A stretch of DNA of 64,000 nucleotides, taken from contig NC_037266.1 in the NCBI RefSeq assembly GCF_000002425.4, forward strand, positions 4,287,350 through 4,351,349, given 5' to 3'. Shown piece after piece: positions 25,401-39,663 of this stretch. The position numbers and the translations under genes are program-made. The notes below the pieces were generated by a model. It was not told where the DNA came from and made no database searches. It saw only the letters and a list, made by a program, of their open reading frames with translations. This stretch comes from Physcomitrium patens. Lineage: Eukaryota; Streptophyta; Bryopsida; Funariales; Funariaceae. The first letter of the stretch is position 1. Each line of letters begins with the position of its first letter.

Positions 25401-26562
25401 TGAATGAAGCCCCATGGCTGTAGGCTCTTGTGTGTGTCTTTGTGGTATGATTCATAAATCTCAATCATATCTTCGGCATGGGTTAATATGGGCTTCTATC
25501 ATACTTACAAAGGGAGGGAATGGATTGCTTTGTGTGCCACACTAGCAACATAGCAATCCGAGGTTTATGAGGACCTTTTTCATTTGACTGATGATAATCC
25601 ATTTTTTTTTTTTTTAATCACATGGGCTTAAAAATAATTTTGAATTGAATAATAATAATAATAATAATAATAAAACAATGTAGATCTGACTCGATATCTC
25701 TTAATTGAAGGCTTGCAAACAGTCACATCAGTCTCTTTTGTAGTAAACTAGATTGAAAGTGCAAAAAGTAATGAAGATAAAACATGGGTGATTGTGTATT
25801 TGTATGCCTAGCTCTTTGAAAAGATAATGTAGTAAAGTAAATACATGTTATTTCAAAGTCAAAACTTAGGAAAAAGAATTTTATGTGATACGACATAATT
25901 GCAAGGACCTTCATTTTAAAAAAAAATTGGAATGAATATTATAACATGTAATAAAAATAATACTTGTCACCATCATCACATTTTTTTGCTTTGAGATACT
26001 TGAACATCATGCAACTTGGCAAAATATTATTGTAATTTACACCCTTCATATCATGGAATATTCATATGTTGAAAAAAAAAGTAAAAAATTTTAATGGGAT
26101 TGTTAAACTTAAATGTGATATTAAAATATTTCATATATATAAAAAATAGTACTAATTGTATGTTGAAAAATATGCAAGTTTTTGAGTGATGAGACAAAAG
26201 CAACAAATAGAATCCAAAATTTAATGATTATGTTTTTGTATGATTTAGTGTTTCAGTAATGCAAAAAGATAAAAGAATATAAAAAAAAATATTATCACAG
26301 TAAAAAATAAATAAAACATACAAATATTTGCTTTGCTTTCTACTTATTCTTGTAACTAGTTTCTTATAGTATTTATTAATATGCCATGAAATTGGTTTTA
26401 TATCTAATAAAATGATGAGGGATTTAATTTCAAAAATTACATATAATCTATTGATTATATCACAAGTTGCAAAGTTCATTTATCAAAGGAATTCAAATAA
26501 TATATTTATATTTCCAGTATTCTACATCATTTTTATAAAATTTTAAAAAATAAAAGAAAATC

Positions 26563-26600
<38 letters not shown>

Positions 26601-26647
26601 AATGTTAAATCAATTCTAATAGCCATTGTTTTGATCCACCCACCATC
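25400..26647. other. AT-rich transition between the gene and the retrotransposon block
   Basis: No gene or element part recognised. Contains (AAT)n at 25647-25674 and (TA)n at 26564-26598. GC content drops sharply from the left to the right of this stretch. Confidence 0.5.
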
Positions 26648-27177
26648 TGTCAAGGACATGAATCTCGAAGAAAGAAAATCCTCAATACACTCTTGTATCA
26701 CTGAAAGAAACTAGAAATTTACTCCCAGATGATATAATATTAAACTAAAATGGCTACAGTCAAAAACAAGAAGTTTAAAAAGACTTGAAATAAGACTAAG
26801 GACTAGAAAGGCATTGATAAGAGTGAAGAAGGCTTCACTCTTGCTTCTATATATACTCTTAACTACGAGCTATGTGGCAATGTCCTATAAGACCTTCAAA
26901 ATGTGTTGACTTTGCAAGACATGTATTTTAACTTGTAAGACAAGTTTTCTATGTGTGTGCCACATAGTTAGCTTATTTTACAAGCTATCAATACATGATT
27001 AACTTACTGACCAAGTTTCTAACCTACCAATCAATTATAAATACATATAAAGTCAAAGCAGCATCTATAAAGCTTCTAAGAAGCTTCTCTAGAAGGTATT
27101 ATTAAATTAACTTACTTTTACCTACTTCTATGTAATCATATAGATATTTATTAAAATATCTATGTATATTCATGATA
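26648..27177 (-). repeat. 3' LTR of the minus-strand chromovirus fossil
   Basis: It matches 37400-37929 along its length, including the block ATATATACTCTTAA, the repeated motif AGCTTCTAAGAAGCTTCT and the end near AAAATCCTCAATACACTC. A purine-rich tract on the minus strand borders it at 27178-27192. Confidence 0.85.
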
Positions 27178-30100
27178 TTATCTCTCCTTCTAGAGACAAG
27201 TTCCATGAGGAGTAGTCCTTATATGTTGAAAAAATCTAAGATGTGACAAATTATATTTGCCACATACTGTGATCTTTATTCTCTTTGAAGATGGTTGATA
27301 GGTTTTCTTAGCTATCGATAGTGTCTCATACCAGGGCAAAATGACCACCTTGTTATTTGATTGTTGTTTAGGCCTTCATAACTTCCTTCAAATAAAATAT
27401 TTGAAATACCGTCAGGAGTTGTTTCTATCTCTAATAAAATCACCAAACATTGAAAGTCTCTTCTAAGGTCGTGATACTAAATACATTGTATCTCACCATT
27501 TATTCAAAGAGGGACATATTGTTCTTGAGGATCTTCATCTCAATTTTATCATCTTGAAGGTTGTGACTATTGTAATGTCTCATTTGGTATATCCGCAAAT
27601 GAAAGCTCTTGAATTGAATGTGCTGGTTGTTGGTTCTCCATCTCTTTAGCATTACAAATACACAAAAACTACAAAGACAAATAGAAGGTAGAATATTATC
27701 TTCTTTTGATCTTGTTTTTTTTATATCGAAGATTTATTATTCTTCATCTTGGTTTTGATAGATGTCGTCAATGAAAAACTTCAACTCTCTTTGCTGCATT
27801 TGCAAGATTTTTTATTAGCTCTCATGTACATTCACTAATATCATATCCATGCCAATAAACAAGATATTCTAATTTATTTTGGTACCGCCTTAAATCTAAG
27901 ACTTCTTCCACCTCAAACTTTTAATTATTATGTACTTTTATAGGAAGAAGTGGCATTTATCTTCTTCCCAAGATATTCACTATTTAATATGGCTCAAAAA
28001 AAGATACATGAAATATGAGGTGGATTTTCATAGATTCTGATAGATATAATCAATAAGCAACAAGATTGACTTATTTGCTAATAAAAAAAGGTCCAAGCCT
28101 ATGATAGTCTAATTTTTTACTAAGACGAGTAGTCTTGATATTGTGATGAAGTAATTACACCTTATCACCTATGTTGAATTATGATTATTCTTCACAATAG
28201 GTATTTGCATTAATTTTTTTTGTTTTTAAGCTCCCTTTAATTGTGCCTTTATTATTGCATATAGCTTTGACAAATGATTTGTAAAATCTTCCATTACAAG
28301 ATTATCAACTTTTGAAAAGTCAAAAGTATGAAGTTGTAGATGATAACCATAGTTGACAAAGAAAGGTGTTTCTTAAATGGAAGAATGTACAAAATTATTG
28401 TATGCAAACTCTACTAATGATAAAAGAGTTGTCCAATCATCTTAATGATAGTTGATGGTACACCTCAAGTTTTGTTCCAAAACTTAATTCACTCATTTTA
28501 TTTGTTGATCAGTTTGGGGATAAAAATACTAAGAGAGCTTTATATCCACCTTTAAAATCTTAAAAAGTTTTTTCAAAAATCTTAATATAAATTGAGTCCC
28601 CCTATCCAATATAATATCTTTAAGGAATCTGTGATAGCAAGAAATGTTATTAAAAAAAAGCTTAGCCATTTTTTTATTTATAACATATTTTGTACATGGT
28701 ACAAAATGAGTCATTTTGATAAAATAATTTACTACCATAAATATAGAATCATATAAACTTGAGATTGAAAGATTCATAATAAAATCCATAGAAACGGAAG
28801 ACCATAATTATTTTGGAATAGGTCTTTTAGTACAAGATAAGAATATTTAGAAATGGAAGACCATAATTATTAAAGAAGTCCATAAAGTCGATGGCAAAGA
28901 ATTTTAGATCTTGAAGACATATCACATGATTTTACAAAGTCTTTGATTGCCTTCCACATTTGAGGTCACCAAAAATCTCTCGATATTAGTCGCAAAGTCT
29001 TATAATATACAAAATATCTGGCTATTAAAAAGTTATGACGAGTTTAAAGAACACGTGATTGTGTCCTACCTTTTGGAATATATAATCGTCATTTGAAATA
29101 GAATAGATTGTTCCTAAACTCAAACTTAGAAATATCATGAGATTTAAAAGAATTATTCTTGATATTATAGATAAGAGGATCAAAGGACATACTTGATTGA
29201 ATTTGCTTAAAAAACATTGAATCAATAGTTAATGTTGATTTTATTGCTCAAAGGTAAAAACATTTTAGCTTCAAGAAAATTGTTGTTTATTGATCAAAAG
29301 ATGCATCTCCTTCTTTTAGTACAAGATAAGAATATTTAGAAAGGATGTCTAATAAACCTTTTTATTTTTTGAGTCAATAAGTGATCTTGAAATCAAATCT
29401 TCATAAAGACATGCTCTAACAAGCTTGGTGATGATTTAAAACACGTGCTGATATGAAATACTTGAAATTCTTGTAATCTGTATATATTATGATTAGATTT
29501 GAGGCACCTTCTAAATAATGATGCCATTCTTAAAATGAATCCACAATTACAAGGAACACTTTGTTATAGATTTTATAATTAATCTTGACTATTGAAATTT
29601 TTTTGGAATGAAAAGCTATTAGATGGAATTTGTAATCTACTTCTATTTATGATAATACTACAACTAAGACAAAGTATGATGCATTTTTTTCCATAAAAAA
29701 TACCTTAAAGAAGTTGACATAATATAAGATTGGTATAAAAATAAATTCTCTTTTTAAAGCATCAAATGATATTTTGGCTTCTTTACTCCTTTCAAGTTTG
29801 TTTTTACAAGTCAAACGTATAAGTAGAATTACAAATTGAAAAAAATTCTTGATGAATATCTAATAGTAATTAGCAAAGCCCAAAAAATATTATACGTTCA
29901 TTATTATTTTTGGAATCTTTCAATCTATGATAGTTTGAATCTTCTTTGAATTCATTATTAGCCCTTTATTAGAAATGATGTATCCTAAGAAGTCAACTTG
30001 AGTAGTGTGGAATATACACTTTTCGAACTTTGCACATAATCCTACATCTCTAAATTTTTGTAGTACATGGTGACCATAAATTTTATGTTCTTTTATATTC

Positions 30101-32395
30101 TTAGAATAGATTAAGATGTCTTCTAAATAATAAATAATAAAATCATCAAAAAATTCATAAAAGACATCATTTATTAGATATTGAAAAATAACTGGTATAT
30201 TCATGAGTCCAAATTGTATGATATCATATTCAAAATGTCCGTACTTGATTTGAAATGTAATTTTTCATTCATTTCTTATTTTAATACGTACCAGATTATA
30301 TGCTCTTCATAGATCTATTTTTATCTAGATCTTTGTTTAATTGAATTGATCAAGAAATCTTGAAATCAAAGGTAGAAGATATCTATTATTATAGTGATCT
30401 TGTTGAATCTTTGATAGTCTACATACATATGTAGAGATCCATCTTTTTTCTTCACAAATAAGATAGAAGCTCTAATTCGAGATTTAGAGTTATATATTAA
30501 ATTTTTAATCAAGTTTTTATCAATGTATTCTTCAAGTACAACCAACTTATTTTATGATAGATTATAGATTGGTCCAAATAATAATTGAGCTCTTTTTTGA
30601 AGATCAATACATTAATCATGAAGATGATGCTTTCGAAAGAAAATCTATATTTTTTTTTCAAAAATATCTTGAAAAACTTAATATTAGCTAGGAATATCAC
30701 TTGATGTCTTTTTACCATTAGAATTGGATATTGTCGTATTATGTGAAGTCTTTTTATCATCAAAATTTATTAAAAGTCATAAAATATCATTAGTATAAAA
30801 AATCAAACTTTTTCATGCAGAAGTTATAGATGGTCGTCCGTTGTCTTTAGGAGATGTTACTCATAAAATACTTCCTATAGATGTAGCAATAAATGGTCAT
30901 AGTAGTTACATAATCTTTAATATAATTAGATCTTTCTTTAATCCAGTCATTTTAGATTTATCATGGTTAGAAAAGTATAATCTTTGCATAGATTGGATTT
31001 TTTGTACCCTTGATTTTTCTAAAAGCATAATTAAGAGTGAAATTAATCCAGTAGAAAGTCATAAGTCTAGTACAATTAAACCTATATTTGTAGGTGCAAG
31101 AATTTTTTTGCATACTGCAAAAAAATGATCACCTTGTGTCATTTACGCCACACTTATTTCTAATGATGCGAAGACTTCAAGTGGCATTTCCAACCAATAT
31201 CAAGAATTTTAAGATGTATTTGAGAAGAAGAATGTGGATACTCTTCTAGAACATTGTCCCCGTGATTGTTCAATTGACCTTTAAGAAGGAACACAATTGC
31301 CATTTGGACCAATCTATAGTTTATCACAAAATGAATTGGCTGAACTTAAGAAATATATTCAAGAGAATCTAGCTAAGAATTTCATATGCCATTCCAAATC
31401 ACCAATAGGAGCTCCAATCTTATTTGTGAAGAAGAAAGATGGATCATTGTGGATGTGTATCGATTATCGAGGACTCAGTAAGATTACCATCAAGAATAGG
31501 TACTCTCTATCTTTAATATCCAAACTTCTCGATCAACTGAATTAAGCTAAGATCTACAAAAAAAAATAGATCTATAAGGAGCATACAATCTAGTATATAT
31601 TAAAGAAGGAGATCAATGGAAGATTGTGTTTTAAACTAGGTATGGGCATTTTGAATACAATGTCATGCCTTTTGGACTTACAAATGCACTGACAACTTTT
31701 TAGCATCTAATGAATGATTTTTTTAAAGAATTTTTAGATGATTTTGTTGTCTGTTATCTAGACAATATCTTGATTTAAGAATATAGATGAACATGAACTT
31801 GATGTTTGTCATGTATTACAAAAATTAAGAAATGCGATACTCCATGCCAAGATAGAAAAAGTGTGTATTCCTCACTACTCAAGTCGACTTCTTAGGATAC
31901 ATCTTTTCAAATGATGAACTTGTGATGGATCTTAAGAAAGTTCAAATAGTTATGGATTAGAAGATTCCAAAAATGATAAAAGATGTCTAATGATTTTTGA
32001 GCTTTGCTAACTATTATTGGATCTTCATGAAAGACTTTTTTCGAGTTGCAGTTCCACTCACACATTTGACTTGAAAAGATAAACTTGAATGGAGTAAAGA
32101 AATTGAAGCATCTTTTGAAACTTTGAAGTTAGCCTTTATTTCTACACCAATCTTGTATTGCATCAACTTTTCTAAGGCATTTTTTTATCGAAACAGATGC
32201 ATCAGACTTTGATTTAGATGCTGTATTATCACAAATGGGAGCAGATAATAAACTTCACCTATTATCTTTTCATTCCAAAATTTTTTTAGTAGTCGAGATT
32301 AATTATGAAATCCATGACAAAGAGCTTCTTGCAATTGTGGATTCATTTTAAGAATGGCATCATCATTTAGAAGGTGCTTCTAATTCAGTCATCGT

Positions 32396-33715
32396 TGTCA
32401 TGATGTAATACGACTATATAGTAAAATTATAATCAAAATTAAATTTCTAATTAATATCTAATTATCTTATTTTAATTATAATTTGAGTTATCTAAACATG
32501 GCTTTTATAAAAGTCTCTTAGGTTATTTTCTTATCTTAATAATTAGTAGGTTGAAGGTTAGTTCGTAATTTTACCTTCTAGGTTGTAGAGACTCTTCTAC
32601 TACCTTAGAAAGACCATAAATTGATGAAATCAGATTAGAAGAGGTAAATAATTAATATAGTTGATACTAAGATTAAGTTGAGAGTAGGATTGGACTAAAA
32701 AATCCTTAAGATAGGATAGATTGATATGCGGGGGTCGACCGTTTGTGAGACAGGGTCGAAATCAGACCTCTAGCCACTAAAATGATGACTTGGGACAAAA
32801 TAGGGTTTCATTTGAAGATCAAAGGTTAGGATTTGAGAGCTAGCTTGAAGTTCTTTTTAGAAATGTAAAAATGTTTTGGAGAGGATTTAGGAAGACTTAG
32901 CAATTGTTGTTCAAAGTCAAGGTTTGTATTAGTGATTTGGATTTTATGTAATATAATTAGGGCTAGCAATTTTGGCTCATTCGTGCAATTGGTGTGACAT
33001 CTATAGTTCAAAACTTAATATCATTTGGATTATTGGATTTGTTAAGTTTATATAAAATTTTGTGATAATCTAACAGCGTGGTTTAGAGATATCTAGTTTT
33101 TAGCACATGAGGATTTCACAAGATGGCAGTTTGAAGTTGGATAGGGTTTCTATGATATCTAAAGATCTATCAATCGGATTAAGGTGAAAATTGGCATGGT
33201 GCTGGAAGACTTGAAGATCAAGCTACACACCAATTTTGAGACAAAATTAACAGTTGGAAAGGGAGAAATCATTGCTGGGAATTCTGTTTCACTTTTCAAG
33301 TTGGCCGCTGAGTGATATTAGTGCAAGTTTTAGAGGTTTTCTCTCAATCTATAAGTTGGATTGAGCTAAACACTCTTGAGCATATATAAGACTTACATTG
33401 ACAATTGCATGCAAAATTCTACATCAAGTGGACAATCAAATTGGATGTTACAGCTTGTTAAAGTTCATTGATTAGGATTGGGGTTTATAAGAAAAATCTA
33501 AATTGCTTAAATATGAAAGCAACAAGGTAATTGAGATTTATATATAATTAAGACTACTAAGAAGAGTATTTTAAGTACTTTTGAATTGAAATTCAAATTA
33601 TATTCTTCTCGTATGGGCAAAACCTATTAGGATTTCTTGGCTACTTATGATACTTAATCTCACCTTCCACAACTAAGTGCCTAGTTCATTCTTAAGCAAA
33701 AAAATACGTAATATA
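32396..33715 (+). mobile_element. Solo LTR inserted in the RNase H part of the plus-strand fossil
   Basis: About 1.3 kb with no internal region. It matches 40222-41570 block for block (for example the CAGACCTCTAGCCACTAAAA stretch near 32766) and shares its start (TGTCATGATGTAATACGACTA) with the LTR at 54349. The RNase H coding sequence resumes on its right side, so this is the later insertion. A solo LTR is the usual product of recombination between two LTRs. Confidence 0.8.
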
Positions 33716-35811
33716 ACACCATATATACAGAACACAAGAATCTTGAGTACTTCATGTCAACATGGATTTTAAATCATCGCCAAGCCAGCTAAAGCATGTT
33801 CTTATCAAAATTTGATTTTAAGATCACATATTAATCTAAAAAACAACAAGGTTTGTCAAACACCTTTTTTAGATGTTCTTATCTTGCACCAAAAGAGGGA
33901 GATGCATCTTTTGATTGACAAAGAATAATTCTCTTGAAACCAGAGCATTTTCATCTTTGAGTAATAAAATCAATATTGATTGTTCATTTGATCCTTGTGA
34001 AATAAATCTAATCAAGTATGTCTTTTGATCTTCTTGTTCCTAATATCAAGAATCCTTCTTCTAAGTCCCAAGATACTTCTAAGTTTGAGTTAAAAAATAA
34101 CCTATTCTATTTTGAAGGTTGATTATATGTTCCAAATGGAGAAGCACAATTACAAGTTCTTTAAGCACATCACGACTTTCCAATAGCAGGACATTTTGGA
34201 TATAACAAGACTTTGGAGCTTATATTTAGAAATTTTTGGTGGCCACAAATGTAGAAGGGTGTGAAAGACTTTGTTCAGTCATGTGATGTTTGTTCAAGAT
34301 CAAAAACTCCTCATCATCGAACTTACAGACTTCTTCAACCATTACCTATTCCAGAACAACCATGGTCTTCTGTTTTTATGGATTTCATCGAGAATCTTCC
34401 AATCTTAAGTTTTTATGATTCTATATTCGTGATAGTAGATTATTTTATTAAGATGACATATTTTATACCATATATAAAATCTATGACAAGTAGAAAAACA
34501 ACTAATCTCTTTTTTGACAACATCTATTGCTATCATGGATTAGTCAAAGATATTATATTGGATAGGAGAACTCAGTTTGTATGAAGATTTTGGCGGACTC
34601 TTTTTAAGATTCTAAAAGTAGATATAAAACTATCTTCGACATTCTATCTTCAAACTGATAGACAAATAGAGCGTGTTAATTAAGTTTTGGAGCAGTATTT
34701 AAGATGTACCATCAACTATCAATAAGATGATCAGACAACTTTTTTGCCATTGATAGAATTTGCTTATAATAACATAATACATTATGGTTATTATCCACAA
34801 CTTGATACTTTTGAATTTTCAAAAGCTGATAATCTTATGAGAGAAGATTTTGTAAATCACTTATTAGAGCTACATACAACAATGAAGGCCTAGTTAAAAG
34901 GAGCTCAAGAACAACAAAAGATCAATACGGATGTATATCGAAAGGAACAACTACCATTCCACATGGGTAATAAGGTATGGTTACTTCGTCACAATATCAA
35001 GACCATTCATCCTTATGACAAGTTAGACTATCATAGACTTGGACCATTTTCTATAGAAGTAGATAATAATGAAGAGGTTAAAGTAGAAGAAGTCTTAGAT
35101 TTAAGGTGGCACTAAAATAAATTAGAATATCTTATCCATTGGCATGGATATGATATTAGTGAATGCACATGGGAGCCAATAAAAAATCTTATAAATACAA
35201 CAAAGGTGGTGGAGGCTTTTCATTGATGACATCCATAAAAATTAAGATGAAAACCTTCATTATAAAAAAAACAAGATCTAGGCAAGATAACATTATACTT
35301 TCAATTCTTGTTTGTAGCTTCTTTGTAGTTGTGATGTTAAAGAGATAGAGAACCAATAACCAACAGATTCGACTGAAGAGCCTTTATTTACTGACCTGCC
35401 GAACGAGACATTACAATTGTCACAACCTTGAAGACGATACAATCGAGATGAAGATCTCCAAGAACGACATATTTTTCTTCAAGTAGATGGTGAGATACAA
35501 CGTGTTTGGTATCACGACCTTGGAAGAGACTCCCAATGTTTGATAATTTTATTAAAGATAGGAACAACTCCTGACAATATTTCAAATATTTTATTTGTAG
35601 GAAGTTATGAACGCCTCGACAATGATCAGATAATAAGGTGGTCTTCTTGCCCTCGTATTGGACACTATAAATGGTTGAGAGGCCCTATCAACTATCTTTG
35701 AAGAAAACAAAGATCTGAGTATGTGGTAAATATAATTTGTCGCATCATAGATTTTTTTCAACATATGATGACCACATCTCGTAGAACTTGTTCTTAGAAG
35801 GGGGGGGGTAA

Positions 35812-36268
35812 TGTCACGGACATACGCATGTAAGCTAGTGATTATATGTATAAATAGGTAGAAATAAGTAGAAGTAAATAAAAGCAAATTAATTCTATGT
35901 GCCATATACCATACATGTTATTAACTTGAAGACTAAGCTAACTATGTGGTCCACACGTGGAAAAACTTGCCTTGTAAGTCAAAGCATGTGTCCTACAAAG
36001 TCAACACATATTAGAGGTCCTATAGAACATCTTCAGGTAGTACTTAGTTAGATAGTATATATAGAGACAAGAGTGAAGAAGGCTTCATTCTTGTCAATTC
36101 CTTTCTTGCTTCTAGTCTAGTTTCAAGAGTCTCATGTTTTCTTGTCTTTTGGCAATAAACTATTTCAGTTTTTTTTAATATATATATTTTTTTATTTCTA
36201 TTTTTTCACTCTTTCTTTGATACGGATTTCATTGATTTATACATCATTTTTTAGTTCACGTCCTTGAT
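35812..36268 (+). repeat. 3' LTR of the plus-strand chromovirus fossil
   Basis: Begins TGTCACGGACATACGCATG directly after a G-rich polypurine tract and ends near CACGTCCTTGA. Its blocks are the reverse complement of the two minus-strand LTRs at 26648 and 37400. It keeps more CG than they do, so it looks younger. Confidence 0.8.
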
Positions 36269-37399
36269 ACTTTGTGAGGGATTTAAAATGTTACATATTA
36301 ATTTACATTGATTTTAGCCTAGATGAATAAGTTTTTGAAAACTTAAGAGTTGGTGTCATTATTTGATTTATTCTTTTTCAACCAAATCTTTATTCGTGAC
36401 ATCTTTTAAATAATTGATTGTCACATGCAATGACTTGAGTAATAAATTGTTCCAAAGATTTTGCCTTTGACATTGTTAATAATAAATCTTTGACATTATC
36501 CTTCAATCTATATTGAAATTGATTGATAAAGGCTTTGTCATTCCAATTCACGTTGCAAGCAAGGTTTTGGAATTTAATAACATATATGGTGGCTAATTGT
36601 GATCCTTATTCTAAAGATAAGAGCTTAATCTTTGTTACTCTTCTTCAATCATTTTCTCCAAATATGGTCGTAAACACTTCTAGAAATGAATTCAAATTAT
36701 AAAGTAGTCATGAATCTTTTTCTATTAAAGGTATAAATCAAAAGAGAGCACTTTTTGATAGAAGTGCGCCTATGAATTTGACTTGAGTAAATCCATTGAG
36801 ATATTAAAAAAGATGTAATCTTAAAAAGAACTTGGCTTGTTGAAAAAATCCTCAAAATTTTGATCTTGTTCCATCAAACTTCTCAAGCATACTAATCCTT
36901 GTCCTCATCATAATTGTAGAAGAAAATTTCTTTGGATTTAATTATGAGGTTGATCTACTTACTTCCTTCAATTGTACAATTTCTTGCTACAGACTCTAAA
37001 CTTCTTTTATAGGCATAGGCATGGTACCTCCATGATTTATGTTGAAAATACAAAAGATTTCTACTCTTAGAGTATTAATAAGCTTATGAAGATCTATAAT
37101 AGTTACAAATCTATTTTCACGTCCCTTGAGAATAGCATCTATAATCTTTCCTTCTATAGACAACTCAAAATAAATTCAAAAAGTTAAATTAGAGGAGAGT
37201 AATTCCCAAGCTCTAATGAAAATTTTTACAAAGAAGGATAATCTACTCTCTTTAAAGAAAATATTAGTATTAAAAAATAAGATTTTTTTTTATTTAAAGG
37301 TGGATATTTTACAACTTTCAAAATACAACAATAGAAGTTGGGTAATCCACTCACTTCTTAAACAAGAAAGAATCAATAAGTTAAAACTCTTATCAAACA

Positions 37400-37929
37400 T
37401 TTAAGGACATGAGTCTTAAAGAAAGAAAATCCTCAATACACTCATGTGTCACTAAAAAGAACTAGAAAGTGACTCAAAGATGATATAATATTGAACTAAG
37501 ATAGCTATTGCCAAAAATAAGAAGACTAGAAATTCTTGAAATAAGACTAAGGACTAGAAAAGTATTGATAAGAAAGAAGAAGGCTTCACTCTCACCTCCA
37601 TATATACTCTTAATTAGGAGCTACATGACAATATTTTATAGGACCTTCAAAATGTATTGACTTTGCAAATCACATACCTTAACTTATAAGACAAGTTTTT
37701 TTATATGTGCACCACATAGTTAGCTTGTTCTGCAAGCTATCAACACGTGGTTAACTTGTTGATCAAGTTTCTAAACTACCAATCAATTATAAACACATGT
37801 AAAGTCAAAGCAGCATCTATGAAGCTTCTAAGAAGCTTTTCTAAAAGATATTATGAAATTAATCTACTTTTATCTAATTCTACTTAATTATATAGGTATT
37901 TGTTAGAGTACCTATGTATATTCATGTTA
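37400..37929 (-). repeat. 5' LTR of the minus-strand chromovirus fossil
   Basis: Same length and order of blocks as 26648-27177. On the inner side lies a degraded tRNA primer-binding site (about 37385-37399). Confidence 0.85.
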
Positions 37930-39663
37930 CCAAGAAAATAAAAAAAAATATCATTATTTGAATATAATAATATTCATAAGAATATAAAATCAAAAAATAT
38001 ATTGTTAAGGTGTAACATATTATTATAAATATCATTGAAAGAATAATTGGATTAATTATAGATACTTATCCATAAATATTTTATTAAAAATATTTTATCA
38101 ATGCCTTGTAAAATGATTACCTCATTGTTGCTAGCAATGGCAACAATGCATGATTAAATTGAATGTAATCTTGACATGCCTAAGAAAGAAACATCCAATA
38201 TCCAAATGACTACTTCAAATTGTAGCAACTCTATTAAGCTTGTACAATGTGGAATTATGACGTATAAATTCCAAAAAAAAAAACAAATACCATACTAAAA
38301 CAAATCTTTTTAAACTATAATAAAAATAATGACAAGATTTTGTGTATTGTAAATACATTGTAATTTTTCAACAAAAACCATAGATGGGTAAATTACATGA
38401 CAAACTAATAAGTGACATATCAATCCATAATTTTTCTAGGTTATATGATCTTCACTACTTACCCTTGTTTTAAACTATAGGTTTATATAATATGATCATT
38501 TTCTTAAATTCAAAGAAGCTATAAAAGTAATTTAATATTTTTTTAGATTTAATAGAAATTAGAAAAATTAAATATTTCACATAATATAATATATCACAAT
38601 TTTAACAAGAAAATAGTACCATCTTAAGATTGAAATACATGGATATTTTAAGATAAATGAATGGTAATTATTTTTTATATTTTTACTTCAAAATAAGATA
38701 ATGAATAAAAGTAAGTATGTATATGAGTCTCTTTTACTATAAAATGTTCTAGCAAAGTTTTTTTTTGAGAGTCAATACATTATATTCAATTAACCAACTT
38801 TCTTTCATTAATTACTTCAAGTGTGCAATTCTTCTCTTTAATCTTCTAGTCAAGGGCCTTAAGTTCACATGAGTATTATTATCAGTAAGTCTTACAATAA
38901 AATTGATTATATAGATAAATCTTAACTAAGTATATATAAGTAATGTAACTGCCATAAATACTTCAAAGCTAAATCAAGCTCTCAAACAACCATTGAGCCG
39001 AGCTGCACATAGCATCAACCTAACATTATAAATCAAAACTACATTCAAAATTTTATATAAATTTAGACAATGTTGTAATATCAAAGCAAGTAAAAATGTC
39101 TATGATTTAGTTGAAGAGACTTGACTATGATGTCCATCATTCAACTAATATCCATGATATTTATAACATACTTATTTCAATAAGATTAGAAGGTTTAGAA
39201 TTTATTTGGATGAGAAGAAGGAATAGTAAAGAATTAATAGTCATAATTTTCATGTCATTTTTTTTTGTATTCTTCACTTTAAATTTAAATATTAGATATA
39301 AAGAAGAAAAAAAGAACCATTTCCAATATCTTTGAGTTGATATAATATAATCAATCTAAGGAACAAGATTTTGATATCCTTTTCAAGATTCTTATTATTG
39401 CTCTTATTTTATCATGCTACTGTAACCATTTCTTATTATTTTTTATTAATTAAATTAAGTTCACAACCTTTAAAAAAATTAATGACTAAATAGTGATAGA
39501 ACCTTGGTTTTATACATTGACGTTGTAGATGACGTTATTCAATGCTAACACAAGCAACAAGTTCAAGTATGAAATTTTGGGATGTATCTAAGCAAGGGGT
39601 CTACACCAACTTGGCAATAATGATATGTTATTTTTTGCATGGATGTATGGTGTGACATTATCA
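37930..39663. other. AT-rich stretch without recognised content
   Basis: No gene and no element part recognised. Very low GC and very few CG. It is probably older repeat debris or intergenic DNA. Confidence 0.4.

Larger units (their letters stand above)
30790..36268 (+). mobile_element. Fossil Ty3/Gypsy chromovirus, plus strand, 5' end missing
   Basis: Same family as the surrounding minus-strand fossil but in the opposite direction. Parts in order: retropepsin region (about 30830-31130), reverse transcriptase (about 31250-31990), RNase H (about 32050-32385, resuming at 33716 after an inserted LTR), integrase with its zinc-binding head (about 34150-34330) and core (34340-35060), chromodomain (about 35100-35225), 3' untranslated stretch, polypurine tract (35797-35809) and 3' LTR (35812-36268). 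No 5' LTR or gag is visible. It is broken many times. Confidence 0.85.
26648..37929 (-). mobile_element. Fossil Ty3/Gypsy chromovirus, minus strand, with a second copy inserted inside
   Basis: Two same-direction LTRs of about 530 bp bound it (26648-27177 and 37400-37929). Inside, on the minus strand, lie a primer-binding site resembling initiator-Met complementarity just inside the right LTR, a gag stretch (about 36310-37390), and pol (about 27190-30780) with reverse transcriptase near 29,900-30,500, an integrase core around 28,500-28,800 and a chromodomain near 27,790-27,930. The middle is occupied by an opposite-strand member of the same family. It is broken in very many places. The two LTRs agree at very roughly four in five positions by eye, so it is old. 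Confidence 0.85.

Noticed and set aside
30841-31545. Host aspartic protease or domesticated Gag-Pol gene
   Set aside because: Order and orientation match the neighbouring Gypsy pol parts, and decay is the same along the element; there is no sign of preserved host coding.
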